Below, piece after piece: positions 1 through 7,008 of a stretch of 64,000 nt of DNA. Where the stretch lies: contig NZ_KE159770.1 of assembly GCF_000403455.2 (NCBI RefSeq), positions 200,533 through 264,532 on the forward strand, written 5' to 3'. Source of the stretch: Dorea sp. 5-2. GTDB taxonomy: Bacteria > Bacillota > Clostridia > Lachnospirales > Lachnospiraceae. The position numbers were made by a program, and so were the translations under genes. Every line of letters begins with the position of its first letter. Position 1 is the stretch's first letter. The notes under the pieces are model-generated. The model made no database searches and was not told where the DNA came from. It was given only the letters and a program-made list of their open reading frames with translations.

Positions 1-1065
1 GTCCATTCTCATACATGCCTCAATCGCATTGTCAAGAAGATTCCCTAACAAGGAACAGGTGTCGCTGTCATCAAACATCCACTCAGCAATCGGTACTGCC
101 TGTATTGTAAATGTTATACCATCCTGTTCTGCCAGGGTTCTCTTCTGCTCCAGAATCATATCTGCTACCTGGTTGCCTGTCCAGACTCTTCTCTTGATAT
201 CAAAAAAACTCTGTTCTATTTCTTCTATATATTTATCTATCCCTTCATAATTCTCTTCCATCTTAAAATGCTTTAAAACTAATATATGATTCTTCAGATC
301 ATGGGATAACTGCCGATTCTTTTCCATGACAGTTTCTAATTCTGTATACTTTTGTGTCACCATAGTGTCACGCATAATCAGCAATTCCTTCTCCCTTTCA
401 AGCGTCTTGTTCTTCAAGTACACGATTCCGGTAAAAAGTGTAATCAACAAAACACCTATGAGAGACAGCCCCGCTGTTCCTGCTTCCTGTTCTCTGCCCT
501 CAAACATCATATTTACAATTGCTATCTGATAATACCTTAGCATGAAACACATAATAATCGCAATCGCCAATAATAGACTCTGAAATTCACGTATATATAC
601 TTTATCAAATTTGTGTCTGACAATCTGATATACACAACACGCAATGATAATCCTTACACAAAAAAAGAGGATACATTCCATTCTTGAATTCGCATATAAA
701 TAGACCACATTTTTAAACTCATGTCTTAATACTATCATACTCACAAAAGCAACAAGAAAATCCGCCAACGCTACTAAGGTATAGTACAAAATAATTATGA
801 TAATTCTTAAAAATCTATACTGCCCATTTATCAGTATCATACATATACATGTAGCAACGACAGATACAATAAATGCAATCTGCGAAAAAAATATCAGACT
901 ACGATTTCCCCCTAAATTTATACCATTCCCGACAATACTTGCATATAGAATTATCCAATCTTTTTTTCGAAAATATTCTTTCTCTAATACCGTTCCGCAT
1001 AACAGCCAGTACAACATCCCCACTTCAAAAAGAGAAATTCCTATAAGAAGAACCTTAATACCCAT
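1..1065 (-). CDS. AgrC-like sensor histidine kinase, GHKL type (3' end outside window)
   Basis: Membrane sensor kinase of a LytTR-type two-component pair. The open frame runs from ATG at 1065 off the window edge, giving 355 visible residues. The first ~190 residues are hydrophobic helices without an extracellular domain. A phosphoacceptor motif LSHDLKNH follows with His at about residue 255, and an N-box (LLGNLLDNAIEAC) lies at the truncated end. This is the AgrC/GHKL layout. An AGGGGG ribosome site precedes the ATG, and the start codon overlaps the stop of the upstream LytTR regulator (TAATG), so the pair is translationally coupled. The signal is unknown. No AgrB or AgrD gene is visible in the window, but the next gene lies outside it. 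The regulator is broken by an in-frame stop, so this kinase may have lost its partner. Confidence 0.85.
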   Translation of the reverse strand, partial: MGIKVLLIGISLFEVGMLYWLLCGTVLEKEYFRKKDWIILYASIVGNGINLGGNRSLIFFSQIAFIVSVVATCICMILINGQYRFLRIIIIILYYTLVALADFLVAFVSMIVLRHEFKNVVYLYANSRMECILFFCVRIIIACCVYQIVRHKFDKVYIREFQSLLLAIAIIMCFMLRYYQIAIVNMMFEGREQEAGTAGLSLIGVLLITLFTGIVYLKNKTLEREKELLIMRDTMVTQKYTELETVMEKNRQLSHDLKNHILVLKHFKMEENYEGIDKYIEEIEQSFFDIKRRVWTGNQVADMILEQKRTLAEQDGITFTIQAVPIAEWMFDDSDTCSLLGNLLDNAIEACMRMD

Positions 1066-1781
1066 TACAGATTCCCCCTATACAGACTAATCTGCTCTTT
1101 TATTTTTTTGAAGCTGATTCTATTAACAAAAATCCTTGCCCCATTATCCATATGAACCATACCGTCCTTCATACTTGCAATATGAGAAACATTTATAATA
1201 TATCCTCGTTCAATTAAAATAAATTCATCACTTCCCAACTTCTCGCTCAGCTTTTTTAATGAGATTCTTTCTTTATAAATAGCATGTTCAGTTATATAGC
1301 AAATATATTTTGATTCCTTTTCCTTCTCTATGTATATTATATCTCAATAATACACTCGCACCTTACTCGTCGGTGTGCCAATCATCCTGAACTGCTGTTT
1401 CTCCTTCTTCACACGATCAATCAACTGTCTAAGGATAGGCGGCAGCCTCTTTTCCATATCTTCTTTGAGAATATATTGATACGCCTCTATTATATAGCTC
1501 TCCGCTGCATATTCAAGATATGCCGTCAGAAATACCAGGTATGGCCCGCCCCCCTCTTCATGCAGTCTTTTCCCTAACTCCAGTCCGCCCATATCCGGCA
1601 TATCAATATCTGAAACCAGGATATCAAACTGATCTCCCTGTTCTATCGCCTGAATAAAGTCTTTCGCCCGTGTATAAACAAAAAAGTTCACCTCATCCTG
1701 CGGCAAAATTTCATTCTCAACACACTTTCTAACATCTTCTAGAATTGCTATCTCATCATCTATAAGTGCAATATTCATCAT
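1065..1781 (-). pseudogene. LytTR-family response regulator interrupted by an in-frame TGA
   Basis: AgrA/LytTR response regulator. Residues 1-125 form a receiver domain (acidic pocket LIDDE, phosphoacceptor in LVSDIDMPDMGG). After residue 145 (KVRVYY) there is a TGA at 1344-1346, and the same frame then continues 92 codons through a recognisable LytTR DNA-binding domain (DIIYIEKEKESKYICY, later FILIERGYIINVSHI). It ends at a TAA that overlaps the kinase start. A single C-to-T change from CGA (Arg) would explain the stop. As read, the product is a receiver without a DNA-binding domain. Readthrough or a sequencing error cannot be excluded from sequence alone. TGA clearly acts as a normal stop elsewhere in the window. 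Confidence 0.8.
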
Positions 1782-1905
1782 TTGCCCTCTCTTCTAGTCA
1801 ATTCCGTCCACCTTACGCTTATAAGAATAACATAAATTAAATTTTTTTCATCCCTTTGTCCTTAAAAATTCATTTTTGACCGTGAAAAATCCCAAATCCT
1901 CGCTT

Positions 1906-2466
1906 TCATTCTGCAAGAATATAATATTTACCCTTATTTACATTATGAAACACAACTTCCTCATCCCGTACATAGAGCTTACAGGTATTCTCCCACAAAG
2001 TATTTTCCCCATCCTGCTTTATCACCCTTCCGCAATGATATGTATATTCTCCTATCTGCCTGTTTCGGGTTTTTTCTATAATATCCTCCACTGCATCAGA
2101 TATTTTCATCGACTGTAAGCCCGGGTTCCATTTCCCCAGCAGCCGGTTAATCCGCATCTTCTTCAATGGAACTTTCTTACTTCCCCAACTTCGTTTTGGA
2201 AACACCTCTTCCTCTTTCTCTCCAAGAGCATCCAATACAGCCTGAAATTCTTCTTCCCCACTTTCATATGGATACCCCATTTCCAGATAAGCATAGATAT
2301 GCCATACTGCTTTGTCCAGATACCTTACATCCCCTGTTGTCTCATACTTTTCCCTAAGCCAGACGACACTTTGCTCCAATGCATCCTTGCTTGATAATCC
2401 CAAGTCTTCTATGTTACGGACACCCAATTTGATACTTTCTACTTCCATACCATTGTATCTTTTCAT
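1906..2466 (-). CDS. Hypothetical protein, 186 aa
   Basis: I do not recognise a family. The product is soluble and charged, with no signal peptide or membrane segment. Its first ~90 residues look alpha-helical (RYLDKAVWHIYAYLEMGYPYESGEEEF), and its C-terminus looks like a short beta-rich module (GEYTYHCGRVIKQDGENTLWENTCKLYVRDEEVVFHN). ATG at 2466 is preferred because AAAGGAG lies 6 nt upstream; an in-frame GTG at 2490 has no ribosome site. It sits between two genes that each carry a nonsense codon, but appears open throughout. No function is proposed. Confidence 0.6.
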   Translation of the reverse strand: MKRYNGMEVESIKLGVRNIEDLGLSSKDALEQSVVWLREKYETTGDVRYLDKAVWHIYAYLEMGYPYESGEEEFQAVLDALGEKEEEVFPKRSWGSKKVPLKKMRINRLLGKWNPGLQSMKISDAVEDIIEKTRNRQIGEYTYHCGRVIKQDGENTLWENTCKLYVRDEEVVFHNVNKGKYYILAE

Positions 2467-2583
2467 TTCATACTCCTTTATAAAATCCACACGTTACATG
2501 CCATGCATTATATCAGAAAACGTCTTTTACTGCATCATATTGTCCGTAAAAACTATGTTTTTGGCTTCCAAAACAAAAAACAC

Positions 2584-3420
2584 TTATTCCCCATTTCCTA
2601 TCCGTTCAAGTAACTCCATATATTTCTGCTGGTAATCATCCACTCGGCTCTGCGTGTCAGTGCGCAGTCGTTCCATTTTATCTGCATATTGCTGTTGTAT
2701 TTCAAGTAATTTTCTTTCTGCCTCAAAACTGTTTCTTTCATTTTCATTTTGGACTTCCTTCAACTGTTGCTCTAATTCCCTGATTTTTCTCTTGTTCTCT
2801 AATTCCAAGGCAGTCATTTCGTCCCTATGTGCCTGCTCCTGTTCCTGAATCTTTTGAAGTGCATCCTCTGCCTTTTTTACAGTCTCCTTCATATTGGCAT
2901 TCTTTTCACGCAGCTCCGCACAAGATTCATTCAGCGTCTGATTAAGCGCGTCTTTATCTGCCATTTTTGCTCTGAAATCCCGCTCTGTACCTTCCACTTT
3001 ACTTTCCAGCCTACGTACCTCATCATAAAGAGATGTGTTTTCTTTCTGCAATTCGCCTGCTCTTTTATTCGCGCTCTCCACTTCATCTGCCATTGCCAGA
3101 TTCTTCTTCTGTAGATCCTGTATGATTTCATCTTTTGATGTAAGCATCGTCGCATATTCTGTCCGGACTGTTTCTTTCATATTATGCTTCGCTTCCACTG
3201 AATCCATGAACATCCTTGTCAAAATACTAATATAAGCTTCGAACTGCTCCACCTGCTCTTTATCATCTCCAAGAGAAATTTTCTTCCCCTGCATCTCATA
3301 AGCTTCAATCAATCTCGAAAAAGCGACCTACTGCCCCTCCCCCATCTCCGTACATATCGCCTTTATTTTTTCTGCCGTCTCATCATCAATCCTATAAGAC
3401 CTCGGTTTCAGTTCACCCAT
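2584..3420 (-). pseudogene. Coiled-coil protein gene with in-frame TAG near its start
   Basis: A 278-codon frame begins at ATG 3420 behind a strong AGGAGG site and reads MGELKPRSYRIDDETAEKIK, a short basic, ribbon-helix-helix-like segment. After codon 30 a TAG (3328-3330) interrupts it, and the same frame continues (VAFSRLIEAYEMQGKK) into ~220 residues of nearly pure coiled coil rich in E, K, Q and R. CAG to TAG (Gln to stop, a C-to-T change) is the simplest lesion. A reinitiated product from TTG at 3312 would lack the N-terminal segment. Proteins with a small DNA-binding head and a long coiled coil occur in plasmid and integrative-element biology, but that is only an analogy here. Confidence 0.65.
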
Positions 3421-3695
3421 TCTTCCATCCTCCTTTAATACGAATCCCCATATATCCTACAACAATCATATCATACCCTTCTCATTCATACAAGCTGGAT
3501 TTCTAATATATAAGCACTATTCGTAATACACTACATTGTATTATTCTATTAAATTTATAACTCAAACTTCGCACTTGAATAAGTGCGTATGCACCTTGAA
3601 AATTCACTAATAATTGGCATAAAAATAGCATGAATGCCGTCTGGTTTGGTAAAATTGAGTTGTTCAGAAACAATTAAAACCGGAGGACTCATGCT

Positions 3696-4470
3696 ATGAA
3701 TAAAAGTATAACACAAGACACTCTGAATGATAACCAGATTTCTAAAACTATCCGAAGTTTTTTTACAAGATTCCATATTTCTTCTGCATTGAAATCTGCT
3801 AATGCCTATAAGAGAAAAGGAATTCCTGTTGCGGAAATCTTTCAGTAAAAGGAACCGTTCCAAAAAAGTGGAACTTCTCGCAAAAGTATACGATCACGCA
3901 AAACATGCTTATAAATTTGGCTTTCGAATGCTTACATTGGGCTGGTCAGACGGAAGTACGTTCCTCCCAGTTAGCAGTGTGCTTCTTTCCTCCGAAAACA
4001 AGAAGAATCGAATCACCGAAGCAACAGCCTTGGATAAAAGAACTGTCGGATATAAAAGGCGTCAACTGTCTATGCAAAAAGGAACATCCGCAATGCTGGA
4101 ATTGTTAAAACAGGCTAAAAATATTGCAATTCCAGCAAAATACGTCCTTTATGACAGTTGGTTTTCCTCGCCAAGTTCCATCCATGCTGTGAAAGAAATC
4201 GGATATGATGTCATTGCTATGGTTAAGAACACGCCAAAAATGTTTTTCCGTTACAACGGAGAAGATATGTCCTTAATAGCCATCTTCAACAAAAACAAAA
4301 AGCGTAGAGGACGTTCCAGATATCTTCTATCTGTGATGGTTGATGTGGTAAAAGATAGAAAAGTCATTCCGGCCAAAGTGGTCTATGTCCGTAACAGAAA
4401 CAGACGAAAAGAGTATCTCTGTATCATTTCATCAGATACGAAATTGGATGAAAATGTTTTCCCCTTTTTA
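3696..4470 (+). pseudogene. IS4-family transposase with internal deletion and lost C-terminus
   Basis: The start ATG at 3696 follows GGAGG. Codons 1-50 (MNKSITQDTLNDNQISKTIR...GIPVAEIFQ) match the N-terminus of an IS4-type DDE transposase and stop at TAA 3846-3848. The homology resumes at once in another frame (RNRSKKVELLAKVYDHAKHA) and runs to about 4455, including the YDSWFSS segment that carries a catalytic Asp in this family. The region that should carry the first Asp (about 70-75 residues) is absent, and the C-terminal part with the catalytic Glu is replaced by unrelated sequence. The enzyme cannot be active. Confidence 0.8.
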
Positions 4471-4478
4471 GAACAAAA

Positions 4479-4539
4479 AAGAAGAATCCCTCGGGAATCC
4501 AGTGATTTATCACATCTATTTCCCCGAGGGATTCTTCTT
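4479..4539 (-). terminator. Rho-independent terminator of the IS1182-type transposase
   Basis: A perfect 17-bp inverted repeat (AAGAAGAATCCCTCGGG at 4479-4495 and its complement at 4523-4539) encloses a 27-nt loop. On the minus strand the stem runs into CTTCTTTTTTG, a good U-tract, 80 nt past the transposase stop. The plus-strand tail is poorer in T. Confidence 0.75.
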
Positions 4540-4619
4540 ATCCTCTTTATTTTATCTCTTCATCATTATTTTTGTGCACACAAAAAAAATCATCCGTTTT
4601 CTTTTTTACGAACTCTTTT

Positions 4620-6257
4620 TTATGCTGTTTTCTCATCTATTTTTCCTTCGAATTTTTTCAACTTTCCATGAAGGAATCGATGATATTTGTTTATATTTCG
4701 GCCAATTGCATACAGCATGAATTCTTTATACACTTTTTCTTCCTTGCGGTAGTTGAACTTTCGGAACTTTTCGTTTTCTTTTATATCCCCAAAATGTCCT
4801 TCTGTCTGGATCGACCGGGTCTGACGGTTGATGACCCCTTTTCTGCTCTGGATATTTACATGAGATTCTGCCTGCAGTTCCTCCCATCGTTCATTGATCT
4901 TCATTACTTTGTTTTTGTCCTGGTCCTTATCCGCATTGTATTTATAAAGACATTTTTCTTTGTGTTTACATCCTCCGCAGTCTGCACATCCGTACACCTC
5001 AAATGTCTGGCTGTATCCCTCCTGCTGTCTCTTTTCTGTCCGGATATGATGAAGCTTCCGTCCGTCGCGGCAGATATAATACTTCTCTCCTTCTGACTCT
5101 TCACAGGCCATGTTGTAATGCTTACTGATATCTTCCCTGTATGCTTTGGTTTTCCTTTTTTCGTGATCCTGCAGTTTGATATAGCTGGCGATTCCTTTCT
5201 CCTTCAAATATAGCAGATTTTTCTCACTGCAGTACCCGCTGTCGGCCGTTACTTCCTTAAGGACATCGCCGAACGCTTTTCTATGCTTTTCCAAAACTGG
5301 TATCAATGTATTGTAATCGGTCCTGTCATTGCTGACATATCCGTGGACGATAAAATAATTCTCTATAGCCACCTGTACATTATAGGCTGGTTTTAACTGG
5401 CCATTCTTCATATGGTCCTCTTTCATCCTCATAAATGTGGCTTCCACATCCGTTTTTGAATAACTGTTCCGGTCTTTCCCCATGATCTCAAAGCATTGCT
5501 TATATCCCATCAGACGCTCGCCGCAAACCTCTATCTCTTCATAAAGCTGCTGGAGCTCAGGTTTCCTTTTTCCCTTACCGTTTACAAAAGAGATCCCTTC
5601 CCCTTCTGCAATCTTCAACAGGCCGGTCTGGAGCTGTAACAGCTCCAACGGCGAACAGTTATCAATCTCTATGATGGTATTGTTTGGAAGTTTTTTGTGC
5701 TTGGTCAGTTTATATTCCCGGTTCTTTTTGATCACTTCCCGGACTTTGTCCATCCCTTCGATAATAAACATCCGGACGTTTCCAAGTTCATATTTTTCTC
5801 CATATCCATATTCATTCAACAGGGTATTGTATCGTGCATAAAGGGCGTCTATCGTATCCAAAAGTCTGGCAAGGTGATAATTGATGCTTCCCCGCCATAC
5901 AAACGTATACCGGTTCGCATTTGCTTCTATTTTTGTCCCATCTATGTAGAGTTCTTTTAGTGTAACAAGGCCTTCTTTTTCTAAACAGCGCATAAATTGA
6001 TAATTCAGGTCGTCTAATACTTCACCTGTAAGTTTATCGCCTTTAAAATCATAAAATGCATCCCGTTTTGGTTTCTCGCCTTTGGCAAGCCAGATAAAAG
6101 CAAGATCCCTTTCGCATAATTCAACAATGCGGTCAACAGCCCGGACACCACGCATGTTTGCGTAGGTAACTAAAGAATACATCATAATTGGGTTGTACCC
6201 GCTTCTTCCCTTAGATGAATAACAAGCTAACAAACTTGAAAAATTTAAATCCTCCAA
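4620..6257 (-). CDS. IS1182-type transposase, 5'-truncated
   Basis: DDE transposase of the IS1182 type, 545 residues from a TTG. Candidate catalytic residues are Asp106 in ELYIDGTKIEANANR, an Asp in VTADSGYCSEKN (about residue 340) and a Glu in SIQTEGHFGDIKENEKFRKF (about residue 480), followed by the conserved C-terminal YAIGRNINKYHRF. A Cys cluster (CADCGGCKHKEKC) before the last motif is typical. The open frame reaches upstream only to a stop at 6294-6296 and lacks the usual first 30-40 residues (the LIPEDHLVR-like start). No convincing ribosome site precedes the TTG. The element is therefore probably inactive, although all three catalytic residues remain. Confidence 0.75.
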   Translation of the reverse strand: MEDLNFSSLLACYSSKGRSGYNPIMMYSLVTYANMRGVRAVDRIVELCERDLAFIWLAKGEKPKRDAFYDFKGDKLTGEVLDDLNYQFMRCLEKEGLVTLKELYIDGTKIEANANRYTFVWRGSINYHLARLLDTIDALYARYNTLLNEYGYGEKYELGNVRMFIIEGMDKVREVIKKNREYKLTKHKKLPNNTIIEIDNCSPLELLQLQTGLLKIAEGEGISFVNGKGKRKPELQQLYEEIEVCGERLMGYKQCFEIMGKDRNSYSKTDVEATFMRMKEDHMKNGQLKPAYNVQVAIENYFIVHGYVSNDRTDYNTLIPVLEKHRKAFGDVLKEVTADSGYCSEKNLLYLKEKGIASYIKLQDHEKRKTKAYREDISKHYNMACEESEGEKYYICRDGRKLHHIRTEKRQQEGYSQTFEVYGCADCGGCKHKEKCLYKYNADKDQDKNKVMKINERWEELQAESHVNIQSRKGVINRQTRSIQTEGHFGDIKENEKFRKFNYRKEEKVYKEFMLYAIGRNINKYHRFLHGKLKKFEGKIDEKTA

Positions 6258-6287
6258 AACTTTTTTAAGGGTGTAGACTTTTTCATA

Positions 6288-6307
6288 GTTACATTATAAC
6301 ATGTAAC
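6288..6307. repeat. Short palindrome GTTACAT-N6-ATGTAAC
   Basis: Perfect 7-bp arms separated by TATAAC at the truncated 5' edge of the IS1182-type gene. It could be part of a transposon end or an operator; nothing visible decides between these. Confidence 0.5.
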
Positions 6308-6311
6308 GGAG

Positions 6312-6341
6312 AAAAGATGGTTGTCGTTAGCCATCTTTTTT
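6312..6341 (+). terminator. Rho-independent terminator
   Basis: AAAAGATGG and CCATCTTTT form a 9-bp perfect stem with a 10-nt loop, followed by T's on the plus strand. No intact plus-strand gene lies upstream, so it may be left from a gene removed by the insertion events. Confidence 0.6.
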
Positions 6342-6363
6342 CTATTTTATCATTAATTTTAAT

Positions 6364-6395
6364 GGAGGCGACGATACACATGTATCGCCGCCTCC
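6364..6395. repeat. Near-perfect 14-bp inverted repeat
   Basis: GGAGGCGACGATAC (6364-6377) pairs with GTATCGCCGCCTCC (6382-6395) with one mismatch around a 4-nt loop. It has no T-tract and therefore does not look like a terminator. It lies beside a recombinase remnant and a palindromic repeat, so a recombination-related role is possible but unproven. Confidence 0.55.
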
Positions 6396-6410
6396 CATGC
6401 ATTGGACTAT

Positions 6411-6488
6411 CTATTTCCCGACAGCTCCGCGGCAGTCGCCAAATGGACGTGCAAGCACGTCCGCATGGCTCGTTGCCCGCGGAAATAG
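6411..6488. repeat. Palindromic repeat element, copy A
   Basis: A 78-nt imperfect inverted repeat bounded by CTATTTCC and GGAAATAG. Its centre is GGACGTGC-AA-GCACGTCC, and its right arm (GGCTCGTTGCCCGCGG) closely matches the minus strand at 58028-58072. About 40 of 45 nt agree by eye between the copies. It directly follows the TLRHYF motif of a recombinase remnant. Confidence 0.6.
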
Positions 6489-6674
6489 TGCCGCAGCGTT
6501 TTCGGTGTGATACGATCCGAATACTGAAAGATACGGGCTTTCTGACCTGCGCTCCTTTAAGTATTCCCGGATTGCATGGACGAATAAACCGACACACTCC
6601 GTTCTCCGAAGCCCTGAATAAGCGTACAGGGTGACAATGGCATAAACCCGTTTGCTCCCGAAGAGTACAAACAT
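6455..6674 (-). pseudogene. Tyrosine recombinase (phage-type integrase) remnant
   Basis: The minus-strand frame reads KRVYAIVTLYAYSGLRRTE, the box-I neighbourhood of tyrosine recombinases (the Arg of GLRRTE). After an apparent internal deletion it reads VHAIREYLKERRSESPYL. A frame change then gives RITPKTLRHYF, the conserved box-II H-x-L-R-H motif, after which the sequence runs into the palindromic repeat. The catalytic C-terminal Tyr segment is absent. The combination of motifs makes the assignment good, although no complete frame exists. Confidence 0.6.
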
Positions 6675-6688
6675 ACAGATGTGAATTT

Positions 6689-6723
6689 AAAACGGACAGC
6701 AATCTGTATTCATCCGTTTTTTT
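6689..6723 (+). terminator. Probable rho-independent terminator
   Basis: AAAACGGA and TCCGTTTT form an 8-bp stem around a 16-nt loop, followed by TTT on the plus strand. It lies just upstream of the promoter of the next gene pair and may insulate it. Confidence 0.5.
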
Positions 6724-6733
6724 CTGAAATCTC

Positions 6734-6762
6734 TTGATATTATTCCGCTAACTGAATATAAT
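6734..6762 (+). promoter_or_regulatory. Sigma-A type promoter for the HTH/AlbA pair
   Basis: TTGATA (6734-6739), a 17-nt spacer and TATAAT (6757-6762) lie 34 nt upstream of the HTH gene start. Both hexamers are close to consensus. Confidence 0.7.
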
Positions 6763-6795
6763 ATATATAGCAAAGGAAAGGAGCCGGAGCGGAAC

Positions 6796-7008
6796 ATGAA
6801 ATTCATAACGACAACGGAAGCTGGCAGCAAGTGGAACCTCTCCTCACGACGCGTAGGAGTCCTGTGCAGTGAAGGCCGAATCCCCGGAGTCCAGAAAGCC
6901 GGCAACACCTGGCTGATTCCGGACGATGCCAAAAAGCCTGGCGATGCCCGTATAAAAAGCGGTAAGTACAGGAAAACAAAAAACGAAACGGAGGATGCAT
7001 CAAATTGA
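6796..7008 (+). CDS. Small helix-turn-helix DNA-binding protein (excisionase/MerR-like)
   Basis: Seventy residues. TTTEAGSKWNLSSRRVGVLCSEGRIPGVQKAGNTWLIP fits the winged helix-turn-helix shared by excisionases and MerR-like small regulators, here with the 'trait-xKWNxSxRxV-xLCxEGRIPGxxxxGxxWxIP' pattern seen in many clostridial small DNA-binding proteins. A basic tail (KSGKYRKTKNE) follows. An AAAGGAG site precedes the ATG by 10-12 nt. Its stop overlaps the TTG start of the AlbA/ATPase gene, so the two are translationally coupled and probably act together, perhaps as an autoregulator for the pair. The role is inferred. Confidence 0.75.
   Translation: MKFITTTEAGSKWNLSSRRVGVLCSEGRIPGVQKAGNTWLIPDDAKKPGDARIKSGKYRKTKNETEDASN

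Larger units (their letters stand above)
3540..6341. mobile_element. Nested, decayed insertion-sequence block (IS4-type plus IS1182-type)
   Basis: A plus-strand IS4-type transposase remnant and a minus-strand IS1182-type transposase meet tail to tail. The IS4-type reading frame loses homology at about 4455-4460, immediately before the 17-bp terminator hairpin of the IS1182-type gene. This suggests the second element inserted into the first. The left flank (3540-3695) is AT-rich and carries a 7-bp hairpin (CGCACTT / AAGTGCG, 3570-3587) near the presumed left end. I could not identify terminal inverted repeats or target duplications by eye, so the outer limits are approximate. Confidence 0.55.

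Noticed and set aside
1344-1346. TGA as selenocysteine or tryptophan codon
   Set aside because: Many genes in the window end properly at TGA, the position is not a redox Cys site and no SECIS-like hairpin is seen; a nonsense mutation is simpler.
6289-6702. 137-codon minus-strand frame as a real gene
   Set aside because: It is a different frame over the integrase remnant and palindromic repeat; the recognisable recombinase motifs lie in other frames.
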